From: Glycocaulis abyssi
GTDB taxonomy: Bacteria > Pseudomonadota > Alphaproteobacteria > Caulobacterales > Maricaulaceae
NCBI RefSeq assembly: GCF_041429775.1
Contig: NZ_CP163421.1
Coordinates: forward strand, 1,054,001 to 1,118,000
Direction of reading: 5' to 3'
DNA length: 64,000 nt
Both the position numbers and the translations under genes were made by a program. Under the pieces are notes generated by a model. That model did no database searches. It had not been told where the DNA came from and saw only the letters and a program-made list of their open reading frames with translations. This document shows positions 45,365-57,074 of the stretch, one piece after another (positions within the stretch are counted from its first letter, which is position 1; every line of letters starts with the position of its first letter).

Positions 45365-47242
45365 CTAGCCTCCCTGAGCCAGATTGATCGGTTCATGGCG
45401 GGCAGCAACAATCCCTGAGCGCCCTGCCGGATCGCGCAGGATCAGCTCGCGCAGAATGTCGCGCGCAGGCTGCGCGGCAGAGCGCGCACCGCCGCCGCCA
45501 TGCTCGACGACCAGCGCAACCGCGTAGCGCGGTGCCTCGGCAGGCGCATAGCAGATGAAAAGGCCGTGATTGCGCAGGCGCCAGGGCAGGTCGTCCTGAC
45601 TGCGCACGCCGCGCGCGCGCTCCTCCGCACTGATCGAATAGACCTGGCTTGTGCCGGTCTTGCCAGCCATGCGCACGCCCTCGACACCCAGCCCGCCAAG
45701 CGACCAGTAGGACGTGCCGCCAGGCTCATGGACCACGCCCACATGCGCATTGTGGACGGCCTCGATATGAGCATCGTCAAAATCAAGCCGGGCAAACTGA
45801 GCAGGGCCGCGCCGGGGGTAGAGCGTCGGCTCGACGGCCCGCCCCGTTGCCATGCGCGCCGTCATCACCGCCAGCTGCAGCGGGGACGCCAGCACCGCGC
45901 CCTGCCCGATACCGACATTATAGGTATCGCCCATCGACCAGCCTTGCCCGGTACGCGCGCGCTTCCATTGCGGGCTGGGAAACAGGCCGCCAGCCTGCGA
46001 CAGCATGGGAATACCGACGTCGAAAAGCTGGCCAAACCCCAGCTCCAGCGCTGTCTCGCGAATACGCTCAATGCCCAGGCGCGATGCCACCTCATAAAAA
46101 TACGTATCGCAGGACACCTTGATGGCATCGTGCATATTGACCGGGCCGTGCCCTTCGCGCCGCCAGCAATGGAAGCGCCTATTGCCCAGCTGCACCGAGC
46201 CCCGGCAGGTGACCCGCTCGCCCGGACGCATCACGCCGTGCCTGAGCGCAGCCAGCGAAATCACGCCCTTGACGGTCGAGGCTGGTGCGTAAAGACCGTT
46301 AATGGCCTTGTTGAACAGCGGCCGGTACGGGTTTTCATTGAGATCGCGGAACTCCCGGCTGGGAATGCCCAGAACGAACAGATTGGGATCGAAGGATGGG
46401 GTTGAGGCCATCACCACGATCTCGCCGGTCTGCACATCGAGGCCCACAACGGATGCGCTTTCCGTACCCAGCCTTTCGGTGGCAAAGCGCTGCACCTCAG
46501 AATCGATGGTCAGCGTAACGTCACGGCCGGGCTGGGCCAGCCGGGACTGGTCTGGCAGTTCACGGATCACCCGGCCGAACGCGTTCACCTCAACTTTCAG
46601 GGAGCCAGCAGAACCGCGCAATTCCGTGTCGCGCGCAATCTCCACCCCGGAGCGTCCGACGCGGAAAGCGGGATGGCGCAGAAGCGGATCATCGCCCGCA
46701 ATCTCCGGCGGAGCCGACTGCACGTATCCAGCCACATGCGCAAAGGCCGCCGGCATCGGATAGGTTCGCACCTCGCCCACATCCGGCATGACACCCGGCA
46801 GTTCAGGAAGGTGCAGATTGACGCGTGAGAAGGTTTCCCAGTCAACGCCTTCAGCAATGGTCACCGGCTGAAAGCGCGGCGTGCGTGCCAGATCGCGCAA
46901 TACCCGCTCCCGGCGGGCCTCGCCAATGTGCATGTACCGGGACAGCCGGTCGAGGGCGAGCGCCGGGTCCCCGGCCTGCTCGCGGATCAGATAGATGCGG
47001 TAGCTGTCGCGGTTCTCGGCGATGGTTTCGCCAAACCGGTCGAGAATGCGGCCGCGCGTTGGCAGCTGGATGCGGAAGGAGAACTGGTTGTTGTCCGAGA
47101 GAACGCGGTATTCGTCCTCCTGCAGGATCTGGAGGGTGTAGAGCTGGGCACCGATACCGGCGAACGCGCCAACACCGCCTGCCCCCACCATGAAGGTGCG
47201 CCGGTTGAACTGGGCCTGGGCTTCCTGCTTGTCGCGCCGCAT
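45365..47242 (-). CDS. mrdA: Penicillin-binding protein 2
   Basis: A 625-residue class B transpeptidase of elongation. An N-terminal TM anchor (MVGAGGVGAFAGIGAQLYTL) is followed by the pedestal and the transpeptidase domain with STVK (SxxK), SCD (SxN) and KTGT motifs in order. Together with RodA it crosslinks new peptidoglycan. Close linkage to rodA and mreD confirms identity. Confidence 0.96.
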   Translation of the reverse strand: MRRDKQEAQAQFNRRTFMVGAGGVGAFAGIGAQLYTLQILQEDEYRVLSDNNQFSFRIQLPTRGRILDRFGETIAENRDSYRIYLIREQAGDPALALDRLSRYMHIGEARRERVLRDLARTPRFQPVTIAEGVDWETFSRVNLHLPELPGVMPDVGEVRTYPMPAAFAHVAGYVQSAPPEIAGDDPLLRHPAFRVGRSGVEIARDTELRGSAGSLKVEVNAFGRVIRELPDQSRLAQPGRDVTLTIDSEVQRFATERLGTESASVVGLDVQTGEIVVMASTPSFDPNLFVLGIPSREFRDLNENPYRPLFNKAINGLYAPASTVKGVISLAALRHGVMRPGERVTCRGSVQLGNRRFHCWRREGHGPVNMHDAIKVSCDTYFYEVASRLGIERIRETALELGFGQLFDVGIPMLSQAGGLFPSPQWKRARTGQGWSMGDTYNVGIGQGAVLASPLQLAVMTARMATGRAVEPTLYPRRGPAQFARLDFDDAHIEAVHNAHVGVVHEPGGTSYWSLGGLGVEGVRMAGKTGTSQVYSISAEERARGVRSQDDLPWRLRNHGLFICYAPAEAPRYAVALVVEHGGGGARSAAQPARDILRELILRDPAGRSGIVAARHEPINLAQGG

Positions 47243-47262
47243 GGTCGCTCTTGGTCAAACCC

Positions 47263-47775
47263 TCATGAGAATGTGGTGCGTTCACGCTTTCGCGCAAACA
47301 GCCAGCAAAAGGCCGGAAACACGATAAGCGTTATCACAGCTTCGGTTACAAGGCTTGTCGGGTCTGCAGGCTGTCCGATGGACAATGAGCCCGTGACCCA
47401 CGCCACAAGGCTGGCAATACCGGTCATTACCGAGAAGCGCGCAATGAGCAGGATGAACTCGCGCGCCGACGGTTCGGTGGAGCGCAATCGCGCAATCGCA
47501 AACGCCAGCAGATAGGACAGCGCCCACATGCCGAGCGGCCCGCCGGTGAGCAGATCCTGAAACAGGCCGACGATGAAGATCAGCCAGGGCGGCACAAAAT
47601 GCGGATGGCGCACCGACCAGACAAACAGCGCAATCAGCGGGAATAGCGGAGCCGGAAAGCCCTGCCCTTCAGGAAGGCGCAAGGGCGCGGCAACCGCCAG
47701 CAGGCTCAACGCGAAGGTCAGCGCCATTGCCGTCAGCACCGGCCAGGTGGAGTTGCGTTCCAGTGATGCGCGCAT
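47263..47775 (-). CDS. mreD: Rod shape-determining protein MreD
   Basis: A 170-residue inner-membrane protein with about five TM segments, as usual for MreD. The central PPWLIFIVGLFQDLLTGGPLGMWAL is a recognisable MreD stretch. It lies directly after mreC and before mrdA. Confidence 0.9.
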   Translation of the reverse strand: MRASLERNSTWPVLTAMALTFALSLLAVAAPLRLPEGQGFPAPLFPLIALFVWSVRHPHFVPPWLIFIVGLFQDLLTGGPLGMWALSYLLAFAIARLRSTEPSAREFILLIARFSVMTGIASLVAWVTGSLSIGQPADPTSLVTEAVITLIVFPAFCWLFARKRERTTFS

Positions 47776-48738
47776 CTACTGCCCCTCCCCGTTTTCCACC
47801 GAAGGCTGGGCTGCGCTTGAAACAGCCGGTGCCGGGACGCCCTGCCCCTCAATCTCTTCGGGTTGTCCGTCAATGGTCAGGGCCGGAATGTCCTCCACAG
47901 GCGCTGCCACGGGCGTGAAGGGCCAGATCCAGATCAGATCGATCGGTGTCGCGCTGGAATACAAGACGACACGCCAGGCACCGCGCCGGTCGAGCACCGC
48001 CTCGCCGATCGGCAGGCCGCGCGGCAGGATATTGTCATCCCCGGAGGTGACGATCCGGTCCCCCTCGCGCAGGTCCGGCGCGCGGCCAAGATAGTCCAGA
48101 CGCGGGAAATCGGTGTTGTCGCCAACCAGCATGGCGCGCGCATTGGACCTGTCAGCCATCACCGAGACCCGGCTGTTAAGGTCTGTCAGCAACAGGATGC
48201 GCGAGGAGCGCGCGCCCACATCAATCGTGCGCCCCACCACGCCGTAAATGTTCAGCGCCGGATAGCCCGGAGCAACGCCGTGCTCGGTGCCAACACCGAC
48301 AAGACGCGTACGCACAAACGGCCCGCCAGTCTCTGTGACAGCCCACGCAGTAATGCGCTGGCGCGGCATGGGCGGATCCAGATTGAGCAATTCCTGCTGG
48401 CGGCGCATCTGTTCGGAATAGTTCAGCGCCACGTCGCGCCAGGCGCGCAGCTCCGACATTTCCTGACGCAGCTCGCGGATTTCACTGGCCAACTCCATCT
48501 GGCGGCGCCACCACGGACCGACATTGTAAAGCCCGCGCAAGGGCTGGGCGGCAACTTCCAGCAGCGGCAGGGACAGATCATTGAACGTGGCGCGGAACAC
48601 CGTCACAGCCTCGACCCGGTCTTCCGACCGGTCGGCGGCCACCAGAATCGCCGACAAGGCAAGAAGCATGAGGAGAAGGGTCCGCGAAAAGCGGATCGTG
48701 TCGTCTGCCCCTTGCCGCGCTGAACGCCATTGCGCCAC
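47776..48738 (-). CDS. mreC: Rod shape-determining protein MreC
   Basis: A 320-residue bitopic protein. A TM anchor (LLLMLLALSAILVAAD) leads to a coiled coil (about 80-120) and the beta-rich periplasmic domain (NIYGVVGRTIDVGARSSRILLLTD). The C-terminus is Pro/Glu-rich and probably disordered. MreC scaffolds PBP2-RodA under MreB. It abuts mreD with no gap. Confidence 0.95.
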   Translation of the reverse strand: MAQWRSARQGADDTIRFSRTLLLMLLALSAILVAADRSEDRVEAVTVFRATFNDLSLPLLEVAAQPLRGLYNVGPWWRRQMELASEIRELRQEMSELRAWRDVALNYSEQMRRQQELLNLDPPMPRQRITAWAVTETGGPFVRTRLVGVGTEHGVAPGYPALNIYGVVGRTIDVGARSSRILLLTDLNSRVSVMADRSNARAMLVGDNTDFPRLDYLGRAPDLREGDRIVTSGDDNILPRGLPIGEAVLDRRGAWRVVLYSSATPIDLIWIWPFTPVAAPVEDIPALTIDGQPEEIEGQGVPAPAVSSAAQPSVENGEGQ

Positions 48739-48776
48739 CGCCCGGCACCTCCTCTAGAGAATCAATCCCGCGCCGC

Positions 48777-50671
<1,895 letters not shown>

Positions 50672-50729
50672 AAAACTCTCATAGCGCGTTCGTTTGCGCC
50701 TTGCCATGCAGACGATGTGCCGCGCGCTG

Positions 50730-51722
50730 CTACTCCAGCCCCAGCGCCTTGCGCAGATAGCGGCCCGTCTCTTCCAGCTCGTGCTGACCGGCGTTTGCGC
50801 GGGCGGCGTGCAAACCGGCCCGGTCCTTCTCGAAATCAGCGACCCAGCGGCGGGCAAAATCACCAGAAACGACATCGGCAACGATATCGTCGAACACCGG
50901 CTTCACCGCGTCTGCGATGCGGGCCTCCACCTCGTGCGCGCCGAACTCGGCCGTGTCGGAAATGGCTGCATACATGCCCGCAATGCCGCGCCTGTGGATC
51001 AGCTCGGCGATATATTTCAGCTCATGCACGGTATCGATATAGGCCATGAGCGGGCTGATACCGGCGGCCACCAGCGTTTCGTAACCTTGGCGCGCCAGCG
51101 CACACATGCCGCCGACCAGCACGGCCTGCTCGCCCAGAATATCGGCCAGCGCCTCTTCGCGGAAGCTGGTGGCGAAGATGCCAGCGCGCCCGCAGCCCAG
51201 CCCTTTGAGATACGCTTTGGCTATGGTTTCGGCCTGCCCTGACGCGTCGTGATGAACGGCCCAGAAGCCAGTCAGACCGCCACCGCGCTCAAAGCTCTCT
51301 CGCACCGCGCCGCCCGGCCCCTTGGCAGCGGCGAGGATGACATCACAGTCGGCGGGCGGATCGATCAGGTCATAATCGATGGAAAACCCGTGACAGAAGA
51401 TGAGCCCCTGCCCGGCTTTGCGGTTAGGGGCGATATGGCCGGTCCAGATCGCGCCGTGCGCTTCGTCCGCCGCAAGGATCGAAACATAGTCCGCGCGACG
51501 GGCCGCCTCATCAAGGCTGACCACCTCAAACCCGTCGCCGCGCGCTTTGTCCGCCGAGGGCGAGCCATCGCGCAGCGCCACCAGAACGCCCTTCACACCA
51601 CTATCGCGCAGGTTCAGTGCATGGGAGCGGCCATGATTGCCATAGCCGATAATCGCCAGCGTGACGGCCTGCAGCGGGGCCAGGTCGATATCGCGGTCAT
51701 AAAGCGCGTCAGGCAAATTCAT
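50730..51722 (-). CDS. Ketol-acid reductoisomerase-like protein, divergent
   Basis: A 330-residue IlvC-fold protein. The Rossmann motif is GYGNHGRSHALNLRDSG, where typical class I enzymes have GYGSQG. Active-site segments are mostly kept: CHGFSI, AAKGPGG (lysine present, last His of PGH replaced), ADILGEQ (metal Asp and Glu), HELKYI, AISDTAEFG. The metal-II glutamate of AYFE is Asp here (AYID). It could be a true but odd ketol-acid reductoisomerase, or a paralogue with another substrate. It overlaps the miaA stop by 4 nt; ilvB and ilvN are not adjacent. Confidence 0.8.
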   Translation of the reverse strand: MNLPDALYDRDIDLAPLQAVTLAIIGYGNHGRSHALNLRDSGVKGVLVALRDGSPSADKARGDGFEVVSLDEAARRADYVSILAADEAHGAIWTGHIAPNRKAGQGLIFCHGFSIDYDLIDPPADCDVILAAAKGPGGAVRESFERGGGLTGFWAVHHDASGQAETIAKAYLKGLGCGRAGIFATSFREEALADILGEQAVLVGGMCALARQGYETLVAAGISPLMAYIDTVHELKYIAELIHRRGIAGMYAAISDTAEFGAHEVEARIADAVKPVFDDIVADVVSGDFARRWVADFEKDRAGLHAARANAGQHELEETGRYLRKALGLE

Positions 51723-52645
51723 GGCGTATCCGTCTTGTCCAGATTGGCGATCATGCGGGCGAGGTTTTCGTCCGGCGTGGCGGCATCAAGCCGGGTCCAG
51801 TCGGCGTGCTGGTTGGCAAACCAGGTGAACTGGCGTTTGGCATAGCGACGGGAGTCCGTCTTGGCACGCTCCACAGCCTCCTCAAGGGTCAGCTCGCCGT
51901 CCAGATGCGCCAGCAGCGGGCGTATGCCAACCGCTTTCAGCGCCGGAAGCTGGCGGTCCAGGCCGCGCGCATGCAGGGCGCGCGCCTCGTCCAGCGCGCC
52001 TGCCTCCATCATGGCGTCAAAGCGTCGCTCTATGCGTGCGTAGAGCGCTTCGCGGTCGGGGCGCAGGGCAAAGCCCGCCCAGCTGCCCGGCGCGATCAGG
52101 GGGCGGGTATCGGCATGCAGGACGCTTAAAGGTTTTCCGGTTGTGCGCACCAGCTCGATCAGGCGCACAAGCCGCTGGCGGTCACCGGGCTTGATCCGGC
52201 CTGCGCCTTCAGCATCGAGGCGCTCCGCCTCAGCGCGTAAGGCCGCATGACCGGATTCTTCCAGCAGGCTCACCTCGGCGCGCACCTCGGGCGGAATCTC
52301 TGGCGTTGGCGCGATACCATCTATGAGGGTTTTGAAATAAAGCCCTGTGCCGCCGACGAAAATGGCGGGCACGCCGCTCTCCCTGAGCGGCTCTGCAATC
52401 GCCAGCGCCGCGCGGACCCAGCGCCCCGCCGACCAGCGGGTCGACGGGTCCGCTTCGCCAAAAAGATGATGCGGCACGCCTGCGCGCTCATCCTCGCCCG
52501 GCTGGGCGGACAACACTTCCAGCCCCCGGTAGAGCTGCATGGAATCGGCATTGATGATCTCGCCGCCCACACGCTGCGCCAGCGCCACTGCGAGGGCCGT
52601 TTTCCCCGAAGCGGTCGGGCCGCCAAGAAAGATGAAGGGCGGCAC
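51719..52645 (-). CDS. miaA: tRNA dimethylallyltransferase
   Basis: A 308-residue enzyme that adds a dimethylallyl group to A37 of tRNAs reading UNN codons. The P-loop GGPTASGKTALA, INADSMQLYRGLEV, FVGGTGLY and RYAKRQFTWF are diagnostic. I chose GTG at 52645 because GGAGG lies five bases upstream; a TTG at 52690 would give 15 more residues. It follows degP by 19 nt. Confidence 0.94.
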   Translation of the reverse strand: MPPFIFLGGPTASGKTALAVALAQRVGGEIINADSMQLYRGLEVLSAQPGEDERAGVPHHLFGEADPSTRWSAGRWVRAALAIAEPLRESGVPAIFVGGTGLYFKTLIDGIAPTPEIPPEVRAEVSLLEESGHAALRAEAERLDAEGAGRIKPGDRQRLVRLIELVRTTGKPLSVLHADTRPLIAPGSWAGFALRPDREALYARIERRFDAMMEAGALDEARALHARGLDRQLPALKAVGIRPLLAHLDGELTLEEAVERAKTDSRRYAKRQFTWFANQHADWTRLDAATPDENLARMIANLDKTDTP

Positions 52646-52664
52646 GGCCACCTCCAGCAAAGCC

Positions 52665-54065
52665 TTATGGTCTAAGGCTTTGCAGAACAAACTGGCCCTG
52701 CCGGTTCAGGCTGAACAGCACCGGGCGGCCAGACTCGCCCGCCGCCGTGCGAGCGATCTGGCGGGCGTCATCCACGGTGCTCACCCGCGTCCACGCGATT
52801 TCCTCGACAACATCGCCCACACGCACCTTGCCCGCGGCATCCGAGCCCGGCTCGACGGCTGTGACGACCAGCCCGCGCGCGTCCGGATGCAGGCGATGCG
52901 CGCGGCGCAACGCATCTGTGATGGGCGCAAGCGTCAGGCCGAACACGGCGCGCGATGAGGGCGCTGTACCCGGCTCATCCCCGTCTGCGCCCACCGGGCG
53001 CTGCGGAGCCGCATCGGGTTCCTCGAGACGGGCAACTTCCACCTCCAGCGTCAGGGGTTCGCCCCGGCGCAGTACATCGATACTGACGGTCGATCCGATA
53101 GCGGTATCGGCCACCATGCGCGGCAGGCGCCGGTCATCGGGCACAATCTCGCCGTTGAAGGCCAGGATAAGATCGCCGCGCTCAATACCGGCCGCATAGG
53201 CAGGCCCGTCAGGGTCCACCCGGCTGACAATGGCGCCGCGCGGGCTGGCAAGCCCCAGCGCTTCTGCCGTGTCGGCGGTCACAGCCTGCACATTGACACC
53301 CAGCCAGCCACGGCGGGTTTCGCCAAACTCTGCCAGCTGGCGCACGATGGGCGCCGCAATGTTGGAAGGGATGGAAAAGCTGATGCCGACGCTGGCCCCT
53401 GTCGGCGAGAAAATCGCCGTGTTTACGCCCACGACCTGCCCGTCCATGTTGAAGAGCGGCCCACCGGAATTGCCCCGGTTGATGGCCACATCGGTCTGCA
53501 GATAGTCGTCATAGCGCCCGCCAATCTCGCGCCCGCGCGCGGAGATCACACCAGCGGTGAGCGAGCCGCCAAGCCCGAACGGATTGCCGATGGCAATCAC
53601 CCAGTCGCCCACCCGCGCCGCATCAGAATCGCCAAAGCGCACGAAGGGGAAATTGCCGCTGCCGCCGCGAATGCGCAGCACGGCCAAGTCTGTGGCCGGA
53701 TCCACGCCGACAATATCGGCCGGCAGTGTGCGTCCGTCGGTGAAGACGACCTCTACGTCATCGGCTTCCTCGATAACGTGATTATTCGTCACCACCAGCC
53801 CGCGCGCATCGATGATGAAGCCGGAGCCGAGCGAGTTGGCCACGCGCGGATTGTCGCCCAGAAGATCGTTGAAGCGTTCCAGCGGAGAGCCGGGCGGGAA
53901 GGTCGGCAGATTAGCCCCGGAGCGCATGCGCTGGGCAGCCGATATGTTGACCACCGCTGGCGAGAGCTGATCGGCCAGGTCTCCAAAGCCTTCGCGTGGC
54001 TGGGCCATCGCCTGGGGCACACACAGCAGGAAGGCGGCGGCAATAACAGCCAGAACGGCACGCAT
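52665..54065 (-). CDS. degP: Periplasmic serine protease Do (DegP/HtrA)
   Basis: A 466-residue HtrA-family protease. A signal peptide ends near AMA-Q (residue 21). The trypsin-like triad is His in TNNHVIEEA, Asp in ATDLAVLRI and Ser in GNSGGPLF; two PDZ domains follow (about 250-345 and 365-460). It degrades or refolds damaged envelope proteins. It sits after hflK-hflC-DUF2065, the usual alphaproteobacterial order. Confidence 0.95.
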   Translation of the reverse strand: MRAVLAVIAAAFLLCVPQAMAQPREGFGDLADQLSPAVVNISAAQRMRSGANLPTFPPGSPLERFNDLLGDNPRVANSLGSGFIIDARGLVVTNNHVIEEADDVEVVFTDGRTLPADIVGVDPATDLAVLRIRGGSGNFPFVRFGDSDAARVGDWVIAIGNPFGLGGSLTAGVISARGREIGGRYDDYLQTDVAINRGNSGGPLFNMDGQVVGVNTAIFSPTGASVGISFSIPSNIAAPIVRQLAEFGETRRGWLGVNVQAVTADTAEALGLASPRGAIVSRVDPDGPAYAAGIERGDLILAFNGEIVPDDRRLPRMVADTAIGSTVSIDVLRRGEPLTLEVEVARLEEPDAAPQRPVGADGDEPGTAPSSRAVFGLTLAPITDALRRAHRLHPDARGLVVTAVEPGSDAAGKVRVGDVVEEIAWTRVSTVDDARQIARTAAGESGRPVLFSLNRQGQFVLQSLRP

Positions 54066-54152
54066 GGGCGACTCCGGTAGCAGGGCAGTTTCAGGTTCAG
54101 CTTAAGCTTAACGCGTTGTCTGCCATCCAACACCCCGCGATGCAGATGGCCC

Positions 54153-54362
54153 CTACCCCAGCGTGCGGCCAAGCCATACCAGAATGACACCCGCAGCAAC
54201 CGCGCCCACACCGGCCAGCCGCAGCGTGCCGGGTGGCACGCTGGCCGCCGCTTCGGCCATCCGCCGGGCGAGAGACGGAGCCAACGCGTAAAGAAGGCCC
54301 TCGACAACCAGCACGAGGCCGATGGCAAGAACGATCCAGCCGAGCATGGCTCCGACACTCAT
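54153..54362 (-). CDS. DUF2065 (YjeT-like) small membrane protein
   Basis: A 69-residue protein with two TM helices (MLGWIVLAIGLVLVVEGLLYAL and LAGVGAVAAGVILVWLG) typical of DUF2065. It starts 4 nt after hflC and precedes degP, the conserved position for this family. Function unknown, though context suggests a link to the HflKC complex. Confidence 0.85.
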   Translation of the reverse strand: MSVGAMLGWIVLAIGLVLVVEGLLYALAPSLARRMAEAAASVPPGTLRLAGVGAVAAGVILVWLGRTLG

Positions 54363-54366
54363 ACCC

Positions 54367-55260
54367 CTAGTTCGGCGCCCCCGCCTGGTTCTGGAAGTAG
54401 CGGAAGAACTCCGAATCCGGGCTGATGATGATCGGCGTATTGTCCCGCAGGGCGAGATCATAAGCCAGCATCGAGCGGTAGAAGGCGAAGAAGTCCGGAT
54501 CCTGCCCATAGGACTCCGCGAAGATCGCCGTCCGGCGGCCATCGCCCTCACCGCGGATACGTTCCGCTTCGGCGCGGGCATTGGCCAGGATCACCACCGC
54601 TTCACGATCGGCTTCAGCGCGGATCTGACGGGCGCGTTCTTCACCTTGCGCACGGATCAGGGCGGCTTCCTGCTGACGCTCGGACCGCATCCGTTCGAAC
54701 ACCCGGTCGGTGATCTGCTGGGGCAGGTCGGCACGCAGGATGCGCACATCAATGACCTGAATGCCGATATCCTGCGTGGCGACCTGCGCCTCGACGGCAA
54801 GCTGGATACGGTTCATCACCTGCGCACGCTGGCCGGAAATGACCTCGCTGGAGGGGATGGATGCGATCACGCCGCGCAGCGAGTCATCCATGATCGCCGA
54901 CAGGCGCTGCTGCAGGCCGCGCTCATCGCGCACGGTCTGGTAGACCCGCAACGGATTGACGATGCGGTAGCGCAGGAACGCATCAACGACGAGACGTTCC
55001 TGGTCAGCAGCCAGAATTTCGGCCGGTGCCATGTTGAACTCGACATTGCGCTTGTCGAAATGCAGCACGTCATCGACGAACGGGATCTTGAAGTGCAGAC
55101 CCGGCTCTTCGTCACCGGGCTCGTTGATGACGGCGACCGGATTACCCAGCCGCAGCACCAGAGCGGATTCCCGTTCGGAAACGGTGTAGGTCGCCGACAG
55201 GCCGACAATCACCGCGATGGCGAGGATGACGGCAAGGCTGATCAATACAATACGAGGCAT
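54367..55260 (-). CDS. hflC: HflC, modulator of FtsH
   Basis: A 297-residue SPFH/prohibitin-domain membrane protein. An N-terminal TM anchor (IVLISLAVILAIAVIVGLSA) is followed by the SPFH fold and a coiled coil (QEAALIRAQGEERARQIRAEADREA). With HflK it cages the FtsH protease in the inner membrane. The start at 55260 is one base after the hflK stop. Confidence 0.95.
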   Translation of the reverse strand: MPRIVLISLAVILAIAVIVGLSATYTVSERESALVLRLGNPVAVINEPGDEEPGLHFKIPFVDDVLHFDKRNVEFNMAPAEILAADQERLVVDAFLRYRIVNPLRVYQTVRDERGLQQRLSAIMDDSLRGVIASIPSSEVISGQRAQVMNRIQLAVEAQVATQDIGIQVIDVRILRADLPQQITDRVFERMRSERQQEAALIRAQGEERARQIRAEADREAVVILANARAEAERIRGEGDGRRTAIFAESYGQDPDFFAFYRSMLAYDLALRDNTPIIISPDSEFFRYFQNQAGAPN

Positions 55261-55261
55261 A

Positions 55262-56446
55262 TCAGCGCTCTCCCGTTCTGGATGCGGACCCGGTTTGCGT
55301 GCGGGCGGGACTGCGGTCGCGGCCCAGCTGGTCAAGCGGCAGGTAAGGCACTGCTCCGCTGCCGCCCTGCTGATCCAGGATGATCAGTTCAGACCGGCCC
55401 AGCACCTGCTCCATCGTTTCGAGGAAAATGCGCCGGCGGGTAACATCGGGCGCCAAACGATACTCGGTGTAGATCTGGTTGAAGCGTGAGGCCTGACCTT
55501 CAGCTTCCGCTATCACACGCTCGCGATAACCGCGCGATTCCTCCAGCAGGCGCACGGCGTCACCGCGCGCTTCCGGGATCACCTGGTTGGCGTGGGCGGT
55601 GGCCTGCAGCGCGGCACGCTCAGCATCCTGACGCGCCGCATCCACATCGCGGAACGCGTCGATAACGCTGGCCGGCGCCGACGCTTCACGCAGCTGAACC
55701 TCCAGTACCTGAATGCCGGAATCATAGCTGCCCAGCGTGTCCTGGATGATCTGGCGCGCACGCCGGGCGACTTCGGTACGGCCCGCCGTGATAATGGGCT
55801 GAAGCTCCGTCGTGCCGACAACCTCACGCATCGCGCTTTCAGCCACGGCTTTCACCGTACCTTGCGGATCACGCACGTTGAACAGGAAGTCGCGCACGCC
55901 TTCGGGATAGGTCAGATCAACGCGCCACTGCACCACGAAATCGATCTCGACGATATTTTCGTCGCGGGTCAGCATCAGGCTTTCCTGCGGCGTGGCGCCG
56001 ACGGCGACCTCGTTGGTGGTCGTCACTTCAGGCAGGAGCACCGTCTCGAACGGCACCGGCAGCTTGAACTGCAGACCCGCGCCGGTGGTACGAACATACT
56101 CGCCAAAGCGCAGGACTACGCCCGCCTGCTGCGGACCAACCACGTACCAGGCCGAACCCGGCCAGGCGAGCCAGACAAAGAAGATCCCCGCCGCGATCAG
56201 GCCAAGGCCCGGACCGCCGGAGCCCTTGCCGCCACCGCCGCCGAACATGCGCCGGATACGCGCCTGCAACTGGGCAATGAACTGTTCCAGATCCGGCTCG
56301 CCGCCGCCCTGCCCGTTGCCAGAGCCACGCCGTCCGCCGCCGGGGCCTTGCCCCCACGGATTCTGGTTATTGTTATTGCCGCGCCGTCCGCCGCCGCCAG
56401 AGCCCCAAGGCCCCCCGCCGCCGCCTGCATTGTCGTTCCAGGGCAT
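55262..56446 (-). CDS. hflK: HflK, modulator of FtsH
   Basis: A 394-residue partner of HflC. Residues 1 to about 50 are a glycine-rich cytoplasmic tail (GGGGGPWGSGGGG...). A TM helix (LGLIAAGIFFVWLAWPGSAW), the SPFH domain and a coiled coil with ALQATAHANQVIPEARGDAV follow. First gene of the hflKC-DUF2065-degP operon. Confidence 0.95.
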   Translation of the reverse strand: MPWNDNAGGGGGPWGSGGGGRRGNNNNQNPWGQGPGGGRRGSGNGQGGGEPDLEQFIAQLQARIRRMFGGGGGKGSGGPGLGLIAAGIFFVWLAWPGSAWYVVGPQQAGVVLRFGEYVRTTGAGLQFKLPVPFETVLLPEVTTTNEVAVGATPQESLMLTRDENIVEIDFVVQWRVDLTYPEGVRDFLFNVRDPQGTVKAVAESAMREVVGTTELQPIITAGRTEVARRARQIIQDTLGSYDSGIQVLEVQLREASAPASVIDAFRDVDAARQDAERAALQATAHANQVIPEARGDAVRLLEESRGYRERVIAEAEGQASRFNQIYTEYRLAPDVTRRRIFLETMEQVLGRSELIILDQQGGSGAVPYLPLDQLGRDRSPARTQTGSASRTGER

Positions 56447-56552
56447 ATACGTCCTCGTAACGGAATGAAAATTGATCGGTGTTGCCCCGATATGTGGACG
56501 GATCGGCCCGCCGGTTCAAGTCAAACCGGCACCGGACGCAGTGCGCGATGCG

Positions 56553-57065
56553 TCACACCCGCTCCAATACCCGCGCCACAAACCCCGCATCATCGCCCGG
56601 TGCCGGGTCGAAACGTTCGGCGCTGACCTCACGCCATTCGAGCGGGTTCAGCATCGCAAAATGCGCATCACCCTCCGGCTCGAGATCGACCTCTGTCAGA
56701 TGGATACGGCTGACAGCGGGCAGCAGAGCCGCATAGAGCGCCGCGCCGCCAATCAGGCATACTTCCTGCGCACCGTCCTTCGCCGCGACCTTCCGCGCAG
56801 CCTCCACCGCATCGGCCGCATTGGCGAAAACTTGCGCGCCTTCCAGTGCCGAGACGCTGCGTGAGACAACGAAATTGGCCCGACCGGGCAAAGGCTTGCG
56901 CGGCAGGCTGTCCCACGTCTTGCGGCCCATGATGACCGGCTTGCCGAGCGTGACCGCCTTGAAATTCTTCAGATCAGACGGAATGCGCCAGGGCAGATCA
57001 TTGCCCCGCCCGATCACGCCATTCCTGGCCACCGCAACGACGATTGAGAGGGGGATGTCACTCAC
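56553..57065 (-). CDS. folA: Dihydrofolate reductase
   Basis: A 170-residue enzyme that regenerates tetrahydrofolate with NADPH. VVAVARNGVIGRGNDLPWRIPSDLKNFK and KPVIMGRKTWDSLP hold the substrate and cofactor residues, and CLIGGAALY the later NADPH segment. It is 9 nt downstream of thyA, whose reaction produces the dihydrofolate it reduces. Confidence 0.95.
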   Translation of the reverse strand: MSDIPLSIVVAVARNGVIGRGNDLPWRIPSDLKNFKAVTLGKPVIMGRKTWDSLPRKPLPGRANFVVSRSVSALEGAQVFANAADAVEAARKVAAKDGAQEVCLIGGAALYAALLPAVSRIHLTEVDLEPEGDAHFAMLNPLEWREVSAERFDPAPGDDAGFVARVLERV

Positions 57066-57074
57066 ACCGCCGCC

